Source: Paracrocinitomix mangrovi (GTDB taxonomy: Bacteria > Bacteroidota > Bacteroidia > Flavobacteriales_D > Crocinitomicaceae). From it: 64,000 nt of DNA. Each line of letters opens with the position of its first letter. The first letter of the stretch is position 1. Made by a program: the position numbers and the translations under genes. The notes under the pieces were generated by a model. The model did no database searches, was not told where the DNA came from, and saw only the letters and a program-made list of their open reading frames with translations. The stretch covers positions 3,410,001 to 3,474,000 of the forward strand of contig NZ_CP091819.1 of the NCBI RefSeq assembly GCF_019740355.2, in the 5' to 3' direction. Shown piece by piece: positions 8,202 through 17,632 of the stretch.

Positions 8202-11200
8202 ATGAAAAGAACATTTGCCCATGCGCAATTATTCCTTTTGGTCGTATTGTTGTTTTCAGCAACTTATTCCCATGCTCAATTAACCATTGATTTTAGAATG
8301 GCTATTGTCTCTACAGATGTAGATGACATGGATGCAGCCATGGCGGGTTCAATTTTAGGTGGTGATAGTGACCCAGTTTGGCAATATGCTGTAACTGATC
8401 TTCCATTTGCCACTACTTTACAAGGTAGTTTTGCCCCTGGAGAAATTAATTGTGCGGGTAGTTATTTATTAAATGATGTTTTCTTTACTCAAACTTATCC
8501 TGCAGGCTGTAATACACCTACTGATTATACGCTAGAATTAACAGCCGGTGAAAAGGATAATGGATCTTCCAACGTTTTGACGGGTGATGACGCCTATGTA
8601 AATCAGACTTATAACATACCGGCAATTTCATTAACCTACCCTACTGGTGGTTGGTTGAGTTTGGGAACCTATACTTTAACTGCACCTGGAACTGATTGCG
8701 GTTCAACCGGTACTGTTACCTGGACATTTGAAGTTGAGTATCAAACTGTTGGACAAACAGAATATATTGCACCTTCAATATCTTGTTTACCTGGGAGTGT
8801 AACTCAAAATGTTGATGCTGGATCATGTGGAGCCATAGTAAATGGAATTTCACCTGTTTCTGCAACAGATAACTGCGGGGTCGCAGCTCAAACCTGGATT
8901 TTTTCTGGTGCTACAGTAGATACTTCAGCAGCATTGGGTATCAATGATGCAAGTGGAATGTTTTTCAATCCTGGTATTACAACAGTTACTTATACCATTC
9001 AGGATTATTCAACAAATGCAGCAAGTTGTAGTTTCACTGTAGAGGTAATTGATAATGTAAATCCTTCAATGACTTGCCCAAATGATACTACTTTAAGTCC
9101 TGCCGCTACATGTACGGCCATTGTGAATAATTTGGCGCCGGTAATTGTAGATAACTGTACTCCGGCATTTGTTACCTGGACAATGTCTGGCTCTACTACC
9201 GGTTCATCTCCCTTAACAGGAATAAATGATGTTAGTGGAGAGTCATTTAATCCGGGAGTCACTTCTGTAGTCTATGAAATGGAAGATCCAGGAGGGAATT
9301 CTCTGAATTGTAATTTTGATGTAACAGTAATTGATAATACGCTACCTTTAATAAGTTGTCCTTCAAACATTACTCAAAACAATGATGCAGGCTCATGTGG
9401 TGCAATAATTAATTACACTGCACCAGTTGGTACCGATAACTGTACAGGTGCTTCAACATTAATGACAGCTGGTCTTACTTCAGGTTCATTATTTCCAATT
9501 GGTACAACAACTGTTACTTATGAAGTAACCGACCTTGCTTCAAATACTGCTACATGCTCGTTTGATGTAACTATTTCTGATACAGAAAACCCTGTAATTT
9601 CATGTCCGGGTAATATTGCGCAAAATAACAGCACAGGATCTTGTGGAGCAATTGTTAACTACGTTACTCCGGTTGGTACGGACAACTGCACGGGTTCAAC
9701 TACATCAATGATCGCCGGTCAGGCATCAGGGACATTATTCCCAATAGGAACAACAATAGTTACTTATCAGGTGGTTGATGCTTCAGGGAATTCTGCGCAA
9801 TGCTCGTTTAATGTTACTATTACTGATACGCAAAACCCTGTCTTATCTTGTCCAGCAAATATTAATGTCAATAATGATCCAGGATCATGTGGAGCTATAG
9901 TAACTTATACTACTCCTGTTGGTACAGATAATTGTCCTGGTGCCACTACTACAATGACAGCAGGTCAAGCAACTGGTACTTTGTTTCCAATTGGAACTAC
10001 CACCGTTAGTTATCAAGTAATTGACGCGTCCGGTAACACAGCAAATTGTTCATTTGATGTAACAGTTTCTGATAATGAAAGTCCTGTATTGACATGCCCA
10101 ACTAATATAACTGTAAACAGTGATCCTGGAGTTTGTGGGGCTACAGTAACATATACAGCTCCTGTAGGAACAGATAATTGCCCGGGAGTAACAACCACCA
10201 TGACTGCCGGTCAGGCATCCGGAACAGTTTTTCCTATTGGAACTACAGTAGTTACTTATCAAGCAACTGATGCATCAGGAAATGTTACCACTTGCTCTTT
10301 CAATGTAACTGTTAATGATGCTGAATTACCTGTAATCAGCTGTCCAGCTACTTTTAGTCAAAACAATGATGCTGGAGTATGCGGTGCAACTATTAATTAT
10401 ACTACACCTGTAGGAACCGATAACTGCCTGGGTGCTTCAACAGTAATGACAAGTGGATTAGCTTCCGGTTCATTGTTTCCGATTGGAACCACAACAGTAG
10501 GATATCAAGTAACAGATGCATCAGGAAATGTTGCTTCATGTTCATTTGATGTAACTGTAGTTGATGCTGAGAATCCTGTTATAACATGTCCTTCAAATAT
10601 TTCACAAAATTCAAACCTTACTACATGTAGCGCAGTTGTGACTTATACAGCTCCGGTTTATAGTGATAATTGCCCGTCTCCTGTTATGAATATGACAGCA
10701 GGGTTTGTAAGTGGTGCTTTATTTCCTGTTGGAGTAACGCCTGTTACTTATCAGGTAACTGATGCTTCAGGTAATACTTCTCAATGTACTTTTAATGTTA
10801 CAATTAATGATAATGTCAACCCAATAATAAATTGTCCAAGTGATATTAATGCTAACACTGATCCGGGAAGTTGTGATGCTGTAATTACTTACACGGCGCC
10901 TGTCGGAACAGATAACTGTAGTGGTTCAGTAACTTCAATGCTTTCTGGTTTAACTTCGGGCTCAGCTTTCCCAATAGGAACAACAACCGTAACTTATCAA
11001 GTTATTGATGCTAGTTCTAATTCTGCTCAATGTTCTTTTGATGTAACAGTTGATGACAACGAAAATCCTGTTATTACTTGCCCATCTAACATTACAACAA
11101 ACAATGATTTAAATGCATGTGGTGCAACTGTAGCATATGGAACACCGGTTGGAACTGATAACTGTGCTGGTGCAACTACTACAATGACAGCTGGATTAAC

Positions 11201-14200
11201 TTCAGGAGCTTTTTATCCAATAGGTGTTACTACAAATTCATTCCAAGTAGTTGATGCATCCGGAAATACGGCAAATTGTTCATTTACAGTTACAGTTAAT
11301 GATTCTCAGATTCCGCTTATCACTTGTCCGGGAAATATCAATGTAAATAATGATGCAGGTATTTGCGGTGCAACGGTTAACTACAGTACACCTGTAGGAA
11401 CCGATAACTGTCCGTCTCCGGTTACGTCAATGTTAACAGGACAGGCTTCAGGTACTCAATTTCCAATAGGAACAACAACTGTAACTTATCAAGTAGTTGA
11501 CGCCAATTCAAATTCTGCTCAATGTTCATTCAACGTAACTGTAACGGATAATCAAAATCCAACCTTAAGTTGTCCATCAAACATTACTGTTCCGAATCTT
11601 AATAATAATTGCGGAGCAATTGTAAGTTATACTGCTCCTGTAGGAACCGATAATTGTCCTGGAGTATCTACAACAATGACAGCTGGATTCGTAAGTGGTG
11701 CTTTGTTTCCTGGAGGAGTAACAGTGCAAACATTCCAATCTATTGATGCTGCAGGAAATACTTCAACATGTAGCTTTACTGTAACGGTTGAAGATCAACA
11801 AAATCCTGTAATAACTTGTCCAGCCGATATTACTACAAATAATGATGTGGGGAACTGTTCAGCAGTGGTGAACTATACAGCTCCTGTAGGAACCGATAAT
11901 TGCCCATCTCCGGTAACTTCATTATTAAGTGGATTGACTTCTGGAAGTACGTTCCCAATTGGTACAACAACTGTCATTTATCAAGTTGTAGACGGTAACT
12001 CAAATACTACTCAGTGTTCTTTTAATGTAATAGTTAATGACACTGAAAATCCAACAATTAGTTGTCCTGCGAATATTACTGCCAATAATAGTACAGGATT
12101 ATGCGGTGGAATGGTAAATTATACTGCACCGGTAGGAACAGATAATTGTCCTTCTTCTACCACTTCACTTTTTAGTGGGCAGGCATCAGGTACAATTTTC
12201 CCTATTGGAACTTCAGCAGTTGTGTATCAAGTAACAGATGCATCTGGAAACACTGCACAATGTTCATTTGATGTAACTGTTATAGATACTCAGAATCCAA
12301 CTATTTCTTGCCCTACAGCAGTTAATATTTCCAATGGCTTGGGCGCATGTGATGCTGTAGTTAATTATTCTAATCCTGTTGTCAATGACAACTGCGCAGG
12401 ATCAACTTTTGCATTGTTCAGTGGATTGCCAACAGGTTCAAATTTCCCTGTAGGAACATCAACTGTAGTGTATGAGGCAACAGATGCATCAGGTAATACG
12501 GCTCAATGTTCATTTGATATAAATGTATTTGATACAGAAAATCCAACAATTACTTGTCCTGCAGATGTTACGGTTGGGAATGATTTAGGAACATGTGGTG
12601 CAGTTGTTAATTATACGGCACCTGTTGGAGTTGATAATTGTACAGGTGCAACAACAACATTATTGAGTGGATTAGCATCAGGTCTTACGTTCCCTGTTGG
12701 GACAACAACTGTATCTTATCAAGTTGTTGATGCTAGTGGAAATAATGCTCAGTGTGCTTTCAACGTGACTGTAGACGATACAGAAAATCCAACCATTTCT
12801 TGTCCTGCGAATATGACGGTAAACAATGATCCTGGAATTTGTGGAGCTACAGTTACTTATACAACTCCTGTGGGAACTGACAACTGTCCTTCACCTACAA
12901 CTTCGCTTGCCTTTGGACAACCTTCAGGTTCAGTTTTTACTGCCGGTTCATCACCAATAATTTACGAAGTACAGGATGCGGCAGGTAACATTACTCAGTG
13001 CTCTTTCACAATTACAGTTGTAGATATAGAAAATCCAACTATTACTTGTCCTACCAATTTAACTGTTTCAAATGATCCTGGAACTTGTACTGCAACTGTT
13101 ACTTATGGTGTTCCGGTAACAGCCGATAATTGTGGAATTGCAACAACATCTGTAATAGCAGGTCCGGCAAGTGGAAGTGTTTTTAATGCTGGTATTACAA
13201 CAATAACGTATGAAACTGCAGACAATGATGGAAACACAGCTCAATGTACTTTTGACATTGAAGTGATAGACACAGAAAATCCTACTATCAGTTGTCCTTC
13301 AAACATTTTAGTGAACAATGATCCTGGTGCTTGTGGTGCCATAGTGAATTTTACCAATCCTGTTGGGGTAGACAATTGTGCAGGTCCAACTACATCTTTG
13401 TTAAGTGGTATAGCTTCAGGTGGGTCGTTTCCTTTAGGAACAACAGTAAATACTTTTGAAGTGATAGATGCGGCAGGAAATAGCGCAACTTGTTCTTTTG
13501 ATATTACAGTGAATGACGCAGAAGCTCCCGGAATTATCTGTCCAACTGATCAGATTGTAAGCAATGACCCTGGTGTTTGTGGAGCTGTAGTTAACTATCT
13601 TGATCCTGTAGTGACTGACAATTGTCCTGGTCAGACTTTTGCAATGATTAGCGGAGTTGTTTCTGGTAGTTTATTTCCTTCAGGAGTTACAACAACTACA
13701 TTCCAGGCAATAGATGCTAACGGTAATACGGCTCAATGTTCTTTTGATGTAACAGTAAATGATACTGAGGCTCCTACTGTAACTTGTCCTGCAACAGTTA
13801 CGGCAAATAGTAATCCTGGACAGTGTTCAGCAACGGTAACATATGGGACACCTGTTATTACAGATAACTGTGCCGCAGGAGGATCTGTTGTTATTGCTGG
13901 ATCACCCTCAGGATCAGTTTTCCCTGTTGGAACATCAACAATCACATATGAAGGATCTGATGTTGCAGGTAACACAGCTCAATGCACTTTTGATATAATA
14001 GTTATTGATGTTGAAGATCCAACAATTACTTGTCCGGCAAACATATCTACAACTAATGATCCGGGAACTTGTGGAGCAACGGTAAGTTATCCACCAATTA
14101 TTGGCTTAGATAACTGTACAGGAGTAACAACTGCAATATTCTCTGGTTTACCTTCTGGATCAGTTTTCCCTGGTGGAATTACAACGGTAGTTTTTGAAGC

Positions 14201-16670
14201 AACAGATGGAGCCGGAAACACTGCACAATGTTCGTTTGACGTCAATGTAATTGATACTGAAATCCCTTCTGCAGTTTGTGCATCAGACATCACAGTGAAT
14301 AATGATTCATCAGTGTGTGGTGCAATAGTAGTTTATGCTGATCCTGTAGTTACTGACAATTGTACTAATCCAACAATTAATGTTTTGAGTGGTTTACCTT
14401 CAGGATCTACTTTCCCAATTGGAACTACAACAAACTTGTTAGAGATAGTTGATGTAAGTGGAAATACTGCAACTTGTACATTTGATATTACAGTTGTGGA
14501 TGTTGAACCTCCGGTGGTTATTTGTCCGGCAACGCAAACTGTTGCGGCTAATGCTAACTGTGAATTTACTTTGCAAAATTATGTGGGTTCTGCTACTATT
14601 GATGATAACTGTGGGTCGTACACTGTTCTTCAAACACCAGCTCCTGGTACCATACATCAGGCATTTGCAGATGTTACACTAATAGCGACAGATCAATTTG
14701 GAAATGTTGATAGCTGTACTTTCCAGGTATTAGCAAACGATAATACAGCTCCTATTTTGCAATGTCCTACTCAACACACTGATTACTTCTCTAATGTTTG
14801 TGATTTACAATTGCCGGATTACGTTGGTTTGTTGACGATTACAGAAAATTGTAACGTTTATAATTATGTTCAAACTCCTGCGCCGGGAACAATGATTTAT
14901 GCAGATACAATTTTAAATTTTGTTGTAACTGATGCAGCCGGAAACACTAGTTCTTGTTCTTTTGACTTATTTGTACAAGATTCAACTCCTCCAACCGTAT
15001 CATGTCCACCACAAGACATTGAGGTGTTCTTTAGCTCAATCTGCGACTTTGAGGTTCAAGATTATTCGGCTTTTGTAACAACTTATGATAACTGTGGACC
15101 TGTAACTTATATCCAAAGTCCATTACCTGGTGATACAATTTATGCTTTACAGCCGGTTTCAATTATCGCTACTGATATTAATGGAAATACAACTACTTGT
15201 ACTTTTAATGTAATCCCTAAAGATACTGTTCCTCCTGCCTTGATGTGCCCACCTGATCAGGTTGAGTATTTTGATGATAGTTGTGCTTTTACAATTCCTG
15301 ATTATATGCCTTTGGCAACAATTATAACAACTTGTGAAAACATTCCATTGACACAAAATCCACCTCCTGGAACTGTTGTAACAGGGCCAACCACAATTGC
15401 TTTATCAGGAACTGACGTTTCTGGGAATGTCAATATTTGTACTTTCAATGTAACTTTATTAGACACTATAAGTCCGATTATTACTTGTCCGGCTGATATT
15501 TATTCTTGTGACACAACCGTTACTTATTCACCACCTACAGCAACTGATAACTGTAATGTATTGAGTATTGTTAGGACTTCTGGTCCAGTATCTGGTAGTG
15601 CATTCCCTATGGGTACAACAACCATTACTTATGAAGCAACAGATGATTACGGAAATACTGATGTCTGCAGTTTTGATGTAATAGTACTTCCTTTACCTGA
15701 ACTTTCATCTACAGAGCAAGATATAACTTGTTATGGAGAAACAGATGGAGCGATAGATGTTACAGTAAACAGTGGTTCAGCACCATTTACTTATGAATGG
15801 TCTACAGGTGCAACAACTGAGGATATTAATGGACTGGGACAAGGTGATTACACTATTGTTGTTGTAGATAAATACGGTTGTACAGATACTTTGACAGAGT
15901 CAATCGTTGAGCCGCCAATATTAGATGTTTCTTATACCACTATCCTTAAAGGGTGTAATGGCTTTACAGATGGATACATCAAGTTAGGTGTGCAAGGTGG
16001 TACTCCGCCATATAGTTTCAACTGGTCACCTGCTGTAGGAGCTGGAACTACTGCTCAAAACTTACCTCCAGGGGATTATAGCATTTCATTAGTAGATGTT
16101 CAGGGATGTTCAGTAGATACAACATTTACTGTTGAAGAAGCAGATACAATAAGCATTGAAGGTGAGTTGTCAATTTATGAAGATCCATTCAATATTTCAG
16201 ATGAAGGATTGTCAGATGGTTGGATTGATATAACTGTTTCTGGAGGTATACCGCCGTACAATTATAGCTGGGATAATGGATCAATGGATGAGGATTTAGA
16301 AGATATTCCTGCCGGCACATATACAGTGTACATTGATGATGATGGAGGATGTCAGGGTACAGCTACATTCACATTGATTGAGCCTAAGAATTTAGATATC
16401 GCTAATGCATTGAGTCCGAATGGTGATGGTATGAATGATTATTTAATCATTAAAAATGTTGAATACTTCCCTAATAATAAGTTGATTGTAATGAACCGTT
16501 GGGGAGATGTAGTTTACGAGAAGGCTGGCTACAATAATGATTGGGATGGAAAAGCCAACAAAGGTGTTGTGCTATATGGTAAGAAGTTGCCGGAGGGATC
16601 TTACTTCTACATCTTTGATCCGGGAGACCCGAATTATAAGAAGATGGAGGGTTATATAATAATTAATTGA
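8202..16670 (+). CDS. Giant T9SS-exported HYR-repeat surface protein
   Basis: A 2822-residue predicted surface adhesin. A signal peptide ends at S-H-A-Q (about residue 25). A unique domain covers about 26-185. About 28 HYR domains (Ig-like fold) span residues 190-2495 with a period of 82 residues; the classical unit carries four Cys (x-C-P, x-C-G-A, D-N-C, x-C-S-F). Repeats 24-27 are a divergent subtype. Three SprB-type repeats follow (about 2500-2728), then a type-B, gliding-motility-type C-terminal domain beginning A-L-S-P-N-G-D-G-M-N-D. The domain content predicts T9SS export and cell-surface attachment. Its TGA stop shares a base with the ATG of the PorP/SprF-like gene, which is probably its dedicated outer-membrane partner. 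Confidence 0.92.
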   Translation: MKRTFAHAQLFLLVVLLFSATYSHAQLTIDFRMAIVSTDVDDMDAAMAGSILGGDSDPVWQYAVTDLPFATTLQGSFAPGEINCAGSYLLNDVFFTQTYPAGCNTPTDYTLELTAGEKDNGSSNVLTGDDAYVNQTYNIPAISLTYPTGGWLSLGTYTLTAPGTDCGSTGTVTWTFEVEYQTVGQTEYIAPSISCLPGSVTQNVDAGSCGAIVNGISPVSATDNCGVAAQTWIFSGATVDTSAALGINDASGMFFNPGITTVTYTIQDYSTNAASCSFTVEVIDNVNPSMTCPNDTTLSPAATCTAIVNNLAPVIVDNCTPAFVTWTMSGSTTGSSPLTGINDVSGESFNPGVTSVVYEMEDPGGNSLNCNFDVTVIDNTLPLISCPSNITQNNDAGSCGAIINYTAPVGTDNCTGASTLMTAGLTSGSLFPIGTTTVTYEVTDLASNTATCSFDVTISDTENPVISCPGNIAQNNSTGSCGAIVNYVTPVGTDNCTGSTTSMIAGQASGTLFPIGTTIVTYQVVDASGNSAQCSFNVTITDTQNPVLSCPANINVNNDPGSCGAIVTYTTPVGTDNCPGATTTMTAGQATGTLFPIGTTTVSYQVIDASGNTANCSFDVTVSDNESPVLTCPTNITVNSDPGVCGATVTYTAPVGTDNCPGVTTTMTAGQASGTVFPIGTTVVTYQATDASGNVTTCSFNVTVNDAELPVISCPATFSQNNDAGVCGATINYTTPVGTDNCLGASTVMTSGLASGSLFPIGTTTVGYQVTDASGNVASCSFDVTVVDAENPVITCPSNISQNSNLTTCSAVVTYTAPVYSDNCPSPVMNMTAGFVSGALFPVGVTPVTYQVTDASGNTSQCTFNVTINDNVNPIINCPSDINANTDPGSCDAVITYTAPVGTDNCSGSVTSMLSGLTSGSAFPIGTTTVTYQVIDASSNSAQCSFDVTVDDNENPVITCPSNITTNNDLNACGATVAYGTPVGTDNCAGATTTMTAGLTSGAFYPIGVTTNSFQVVDASGNTANCSFTVTVNDSQIPLITCPGNINVNNDAGICGATVNYSTPVGTDNCPSPVTSMLTGQASGTQFPIGTTTVTYQVVDANSNSAQCSFNVTVTDNQNPTLSCPSNITVPNLNNNCGAIVSYTAPVGTDNCPGVSTTMTAGFVSGALFPGGVTVQTFQSIDAAGNTSTCSFTVTVEDQQNPVITCPADITTNNDVGNCSAVVNYTAPVGTDNCPSPVTSLLSGLTSGSTFPIGTTTVIYQVVDGNSNTTQCSFNVIVNDTENPTISCPANITANNSTGLCGGMVNYTAPVGTDNCPSSTTSLFSGQASGTIFPIGTSAVVYQVTDASGNTAQCSFDVTVIDTQNPTISCPTAVNISNGLGACDAVVNYSNPVVNDNCAGSTFALFSGLPTGSNFPVGTSTVVYEATDASGNTAQCSFDINVFDTENPTITCPADVTVGNDLGTCGAVVNYTAPVGVDNCTGATTTLLSGLASGLTFPVGTTTVSYQVVDASGNNAQCAFNVTVDDTENPTISCPANMTVNNDPGICGATVTYTTPVGTDNCPSPTTSLAFGQPSGSVFTAGSSPIIYEVQDAAGNITQCSFTITVVDIENPTITCPTNLTVSNDPGTCTATVTYGVPVTADNCGIATTSVIAGPASGSVFNAGITTITYETADNDGNTAQCTFDIEVIDTENPTISCPSNILVNNDPGACGAIVNFTNPVGVDNCAGPTTSLLSGIASGGSFPLGTTVNTFEVIDAAGNSATCSFDITVNDAEAPGIICPTDQIVSNDPGVCGAVVNYLDPVVTDNCPGQTFAMISGVVSGSLFPSGVTTTTFQAIDANGNTAQCSFDVTVNDTEAPTVTCPATVTANSNPGQCSATVTYGTPVITDNCAAGGSVVIAGSPSGSVFPVGTSTITYEGSDVAGNTAQCTFDIIVIDVEDPTITCPANISTTNDPGTCGATVSYPPIIGLDNCTGVTTAIFSGLPSGSVFPGGITTVVFEATDGAGNTAQCSFDVNVIDTEIPSAVCASDITVNNDSSVCGAIVVYADPVVTDNCTNPTINVLSGLPSGSTFPIGTTTNLLEIVDVSGNTATCTFDITVVDVEPPVVICPATQTVAANANCEFTLQNYVGSATIDDNCGSYTVLQTPAPGTIHQAFADVTLIATDQFGNVDSCTFQVLANDNTAPILQCPTQHTDYFSNVCDLQLPDYVGLLTITENCNVYNYVQTPAPGTMIYADTILNFVVTDAAGNTSSCSFDLFVQDSTPPTVSCPPQDIEVFFSSICDFEVQDYSAFVTTYDNCGPVTYIQSPLPGDTIYALQPVSIIATDINGNTTTCTFNVIPKDTVPPALMCPPDQVEYFDDSCAFTIPDYMPLATIITTCENIPLTQNPPPGTVVTGPTTIALSGTDVSGNVNICTFNVTLLDTISPIITCPADIYSCDTTVTYSPPTATDNCNVLSIVRTSGPVSGSAFPMGTTTITYEATDDYGNTDVCSFDVIVLPLPELSSTEQDITCYGETDGAIDVTVNSGSAPFTYEWSTGATTEDINGLGQGDYTIVVVDKYGCTDTLTESIVEPPILDVSYTTILKGCNGFTDGYIKLGVQGGTPPYSFNWSPAVGAGTTAQNLPPGDYSISLVDVQGCSVDTTFTVEEADTISIEGELSIYEDPFNISDEGLSDGWIDITVSGGIPPYNYSWDNGSMDEDLEDIPAGTYTVYIDDDGGCQGTATFTLIEPKNLDIANALSPNGDGMNDYLIIKNVEYFPNNKLIVMNRWGDVVYEKAGYNNDWDGKANKGVVLYGKKLPEGSYFYIFDPGDPNYKKMEGYIIIN
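8770..15690 (+). repeat. Tandem array of about 28 HYR-domain coding repeats (~246 bp period)
   Basis: Successive units start at a C-P codon pair about every 246-249 bases (near 9352, 9601, 9847 and 10093). I counted 28 units by their C-P openings. Units 1 and 2 carry an insertion, units 3-23 are the classical form, units 24-27 (about 14500-15470) are a variant with Y-V-G/T-x-x-D-N-C and T-P-A-P-G-T, and unit 28 is short at its N-terminal end. The repeats are similar in protein but diverged in DNA, so they are not a recent expansion. Confidence 0.85.
15700..16390 (+). repeat. Three SprB-type repeats before the sorting domain
   Basis: Three units of about 75 residues share the pattern C-x-G-x-x-D-G-x-I-x-V-x-x-G-x-x-P-Y/F-x-Y-x-W-S, then L-x-x-G-D/T-Y-T/S, V-x-D-x-x-G-C. 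This is the SprB repeat pattern found in flavobacterial gliding adhesins. They link the HYR stalk to the type-B sorting domain. Confidence 0.75.
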
Positions 16671-17632
16671 TGCAGGAGATGAAGAAGATTTTATACATAT
16701 TGTTTTTGTTAATTGTGCATCAAGGATTTGCTCAAAACAGAGTGAATTATAGCCAATACATGCATAACCATCAGATTTTTAACCCTGCTTATACATCTGA
16801 AGATAAAGAGTTGGGAGCTTCAGCTTTATACCGTAATCAATGGATGGGGATTAAAGGAGCACCTTCAAGTTTTATTGGAAACTTTTATGTGAGTACAGGA
16901 AGATCAAAGTTTGATGCTCAATTCTTGTATGATCGCATTACGATATTTAGTCATTTGGAGGCAGGATTATCTTATAGCTATACTATCAAATTGGGTGTAG
17001 CAACAAGAATGTCTTTTGGGATTAAAGCAACTTATAATCAGCAAACTTACGATTATAATCAGCTGCATTATTTTGATGGTGGAGATCCTAATTTAATTGG
17101 GGTAGTTAAAACTCAAGGAGTCAATTTTGGAACAGGATTGTTCTTTAGACATGGAGACTGGCACGCAGGATTAGGAGCGCCTTATTTATTTGCCAACAGA
17201 AACTTGAACAGTGCATCTGAATTGTACAATGATGTGAGTTATCAGCACTTTTACATTACCGGAGGATACAAAGTGATTAATAATAGATCTATGACATTTT
17301 ATCCAACCAGTATGATTAAATGGACAGCTGGAGCTCCTGTGAGTTTATCAGTAGACGCTAACTTCCTTTTCAATAATTTGATTTGGGGATCAGTTGGCTA
17401 TAAAACCGGAAACACTATAGTGTTATCCACTGGGGTATTGCTTTGGAAAAACTTTAAAATCATATACTCTTATGATTTAAGTTTAGGAAAAGTAAGTAAG
17501 TATGGAGGAATGACTCACGAAATTTCAATGGGATATGGAATGGATTTATTTAGTAAAAATTCATTCGTTAAACGAAAATTTGTCACCAGAAAAGGTGGTA
17601 GAATGAGAAACAAGAGAAGAAATTGGAGATAA
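16670..17632 (+). CDS. PorP/SprF-family outer-membrane protein
   Basis: A 320-residue member of the PorP/SprF family, outer-membrane proteins needed to secrete or attach a particular large T9SS substrate. The signal peptide ends at G-F-A-Q. The mature N-terminus has the family motif N-Y-S-Q-Y-M-H-N-H-Q-I-F-N-P-A-Y, and later segments L-Y-R-N-Q-W-M-G and aromatic beta-strands fit a barrel. Possible starts are TTG 16667, ATG 16670 (chosen) and ATG 16679. The ATG at 16670 overlaps the adhesin stop by one base, so the two are translationally coupled. Its stop directly abuts the stop of the convergent gene at 17633. Confidence 0.92.
   Translation: MQEMKKILYILFLLIVHQGFAQNRVNYSQYMHNHQIFNPAYTSEDKELGASALYRNQWMGIKGAPSSFIGNFYVSTGRSKFDAQFLYDRITIFSHLEAGLSYSYTIKLGVATRMSFGIKATYNQQTYDYNQLHYFDGGDPNLIGVVKTQGVNFGTGLFFRHGDWHAGLGAPYLFANRNLNSASELYNDVSYQHFYITGGYKVINNRSMTFYPTSMIKWTAGAPVSLSVDANFLFNNLIWGSVGYKTGNTIVLSTGVLLWKNFKIIYSYDLSLGKVSKYGGMTHEISMGYGMDLFSKNSFVKRKFVTRKGGRMRNKRRNWR

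Noticed and set aside
9005-9262. Reverse-strand ORFs inside the giant HYR gene
   Set aside because: They are shadows of the repeated coding frame and have no start signal or family match.
14458-14682. Short ORF in another frame of the HYR gene
   Set aside because: It overlaps the real frame fully and encodes a low-complexity Leu-rich peptide.
8770-15690. CRISPR-like periodic repeats
   Set aside because: The period is about 246 bp, the DNA is diverged between units and the reading frame is continuous; the pattern is protein repeats.
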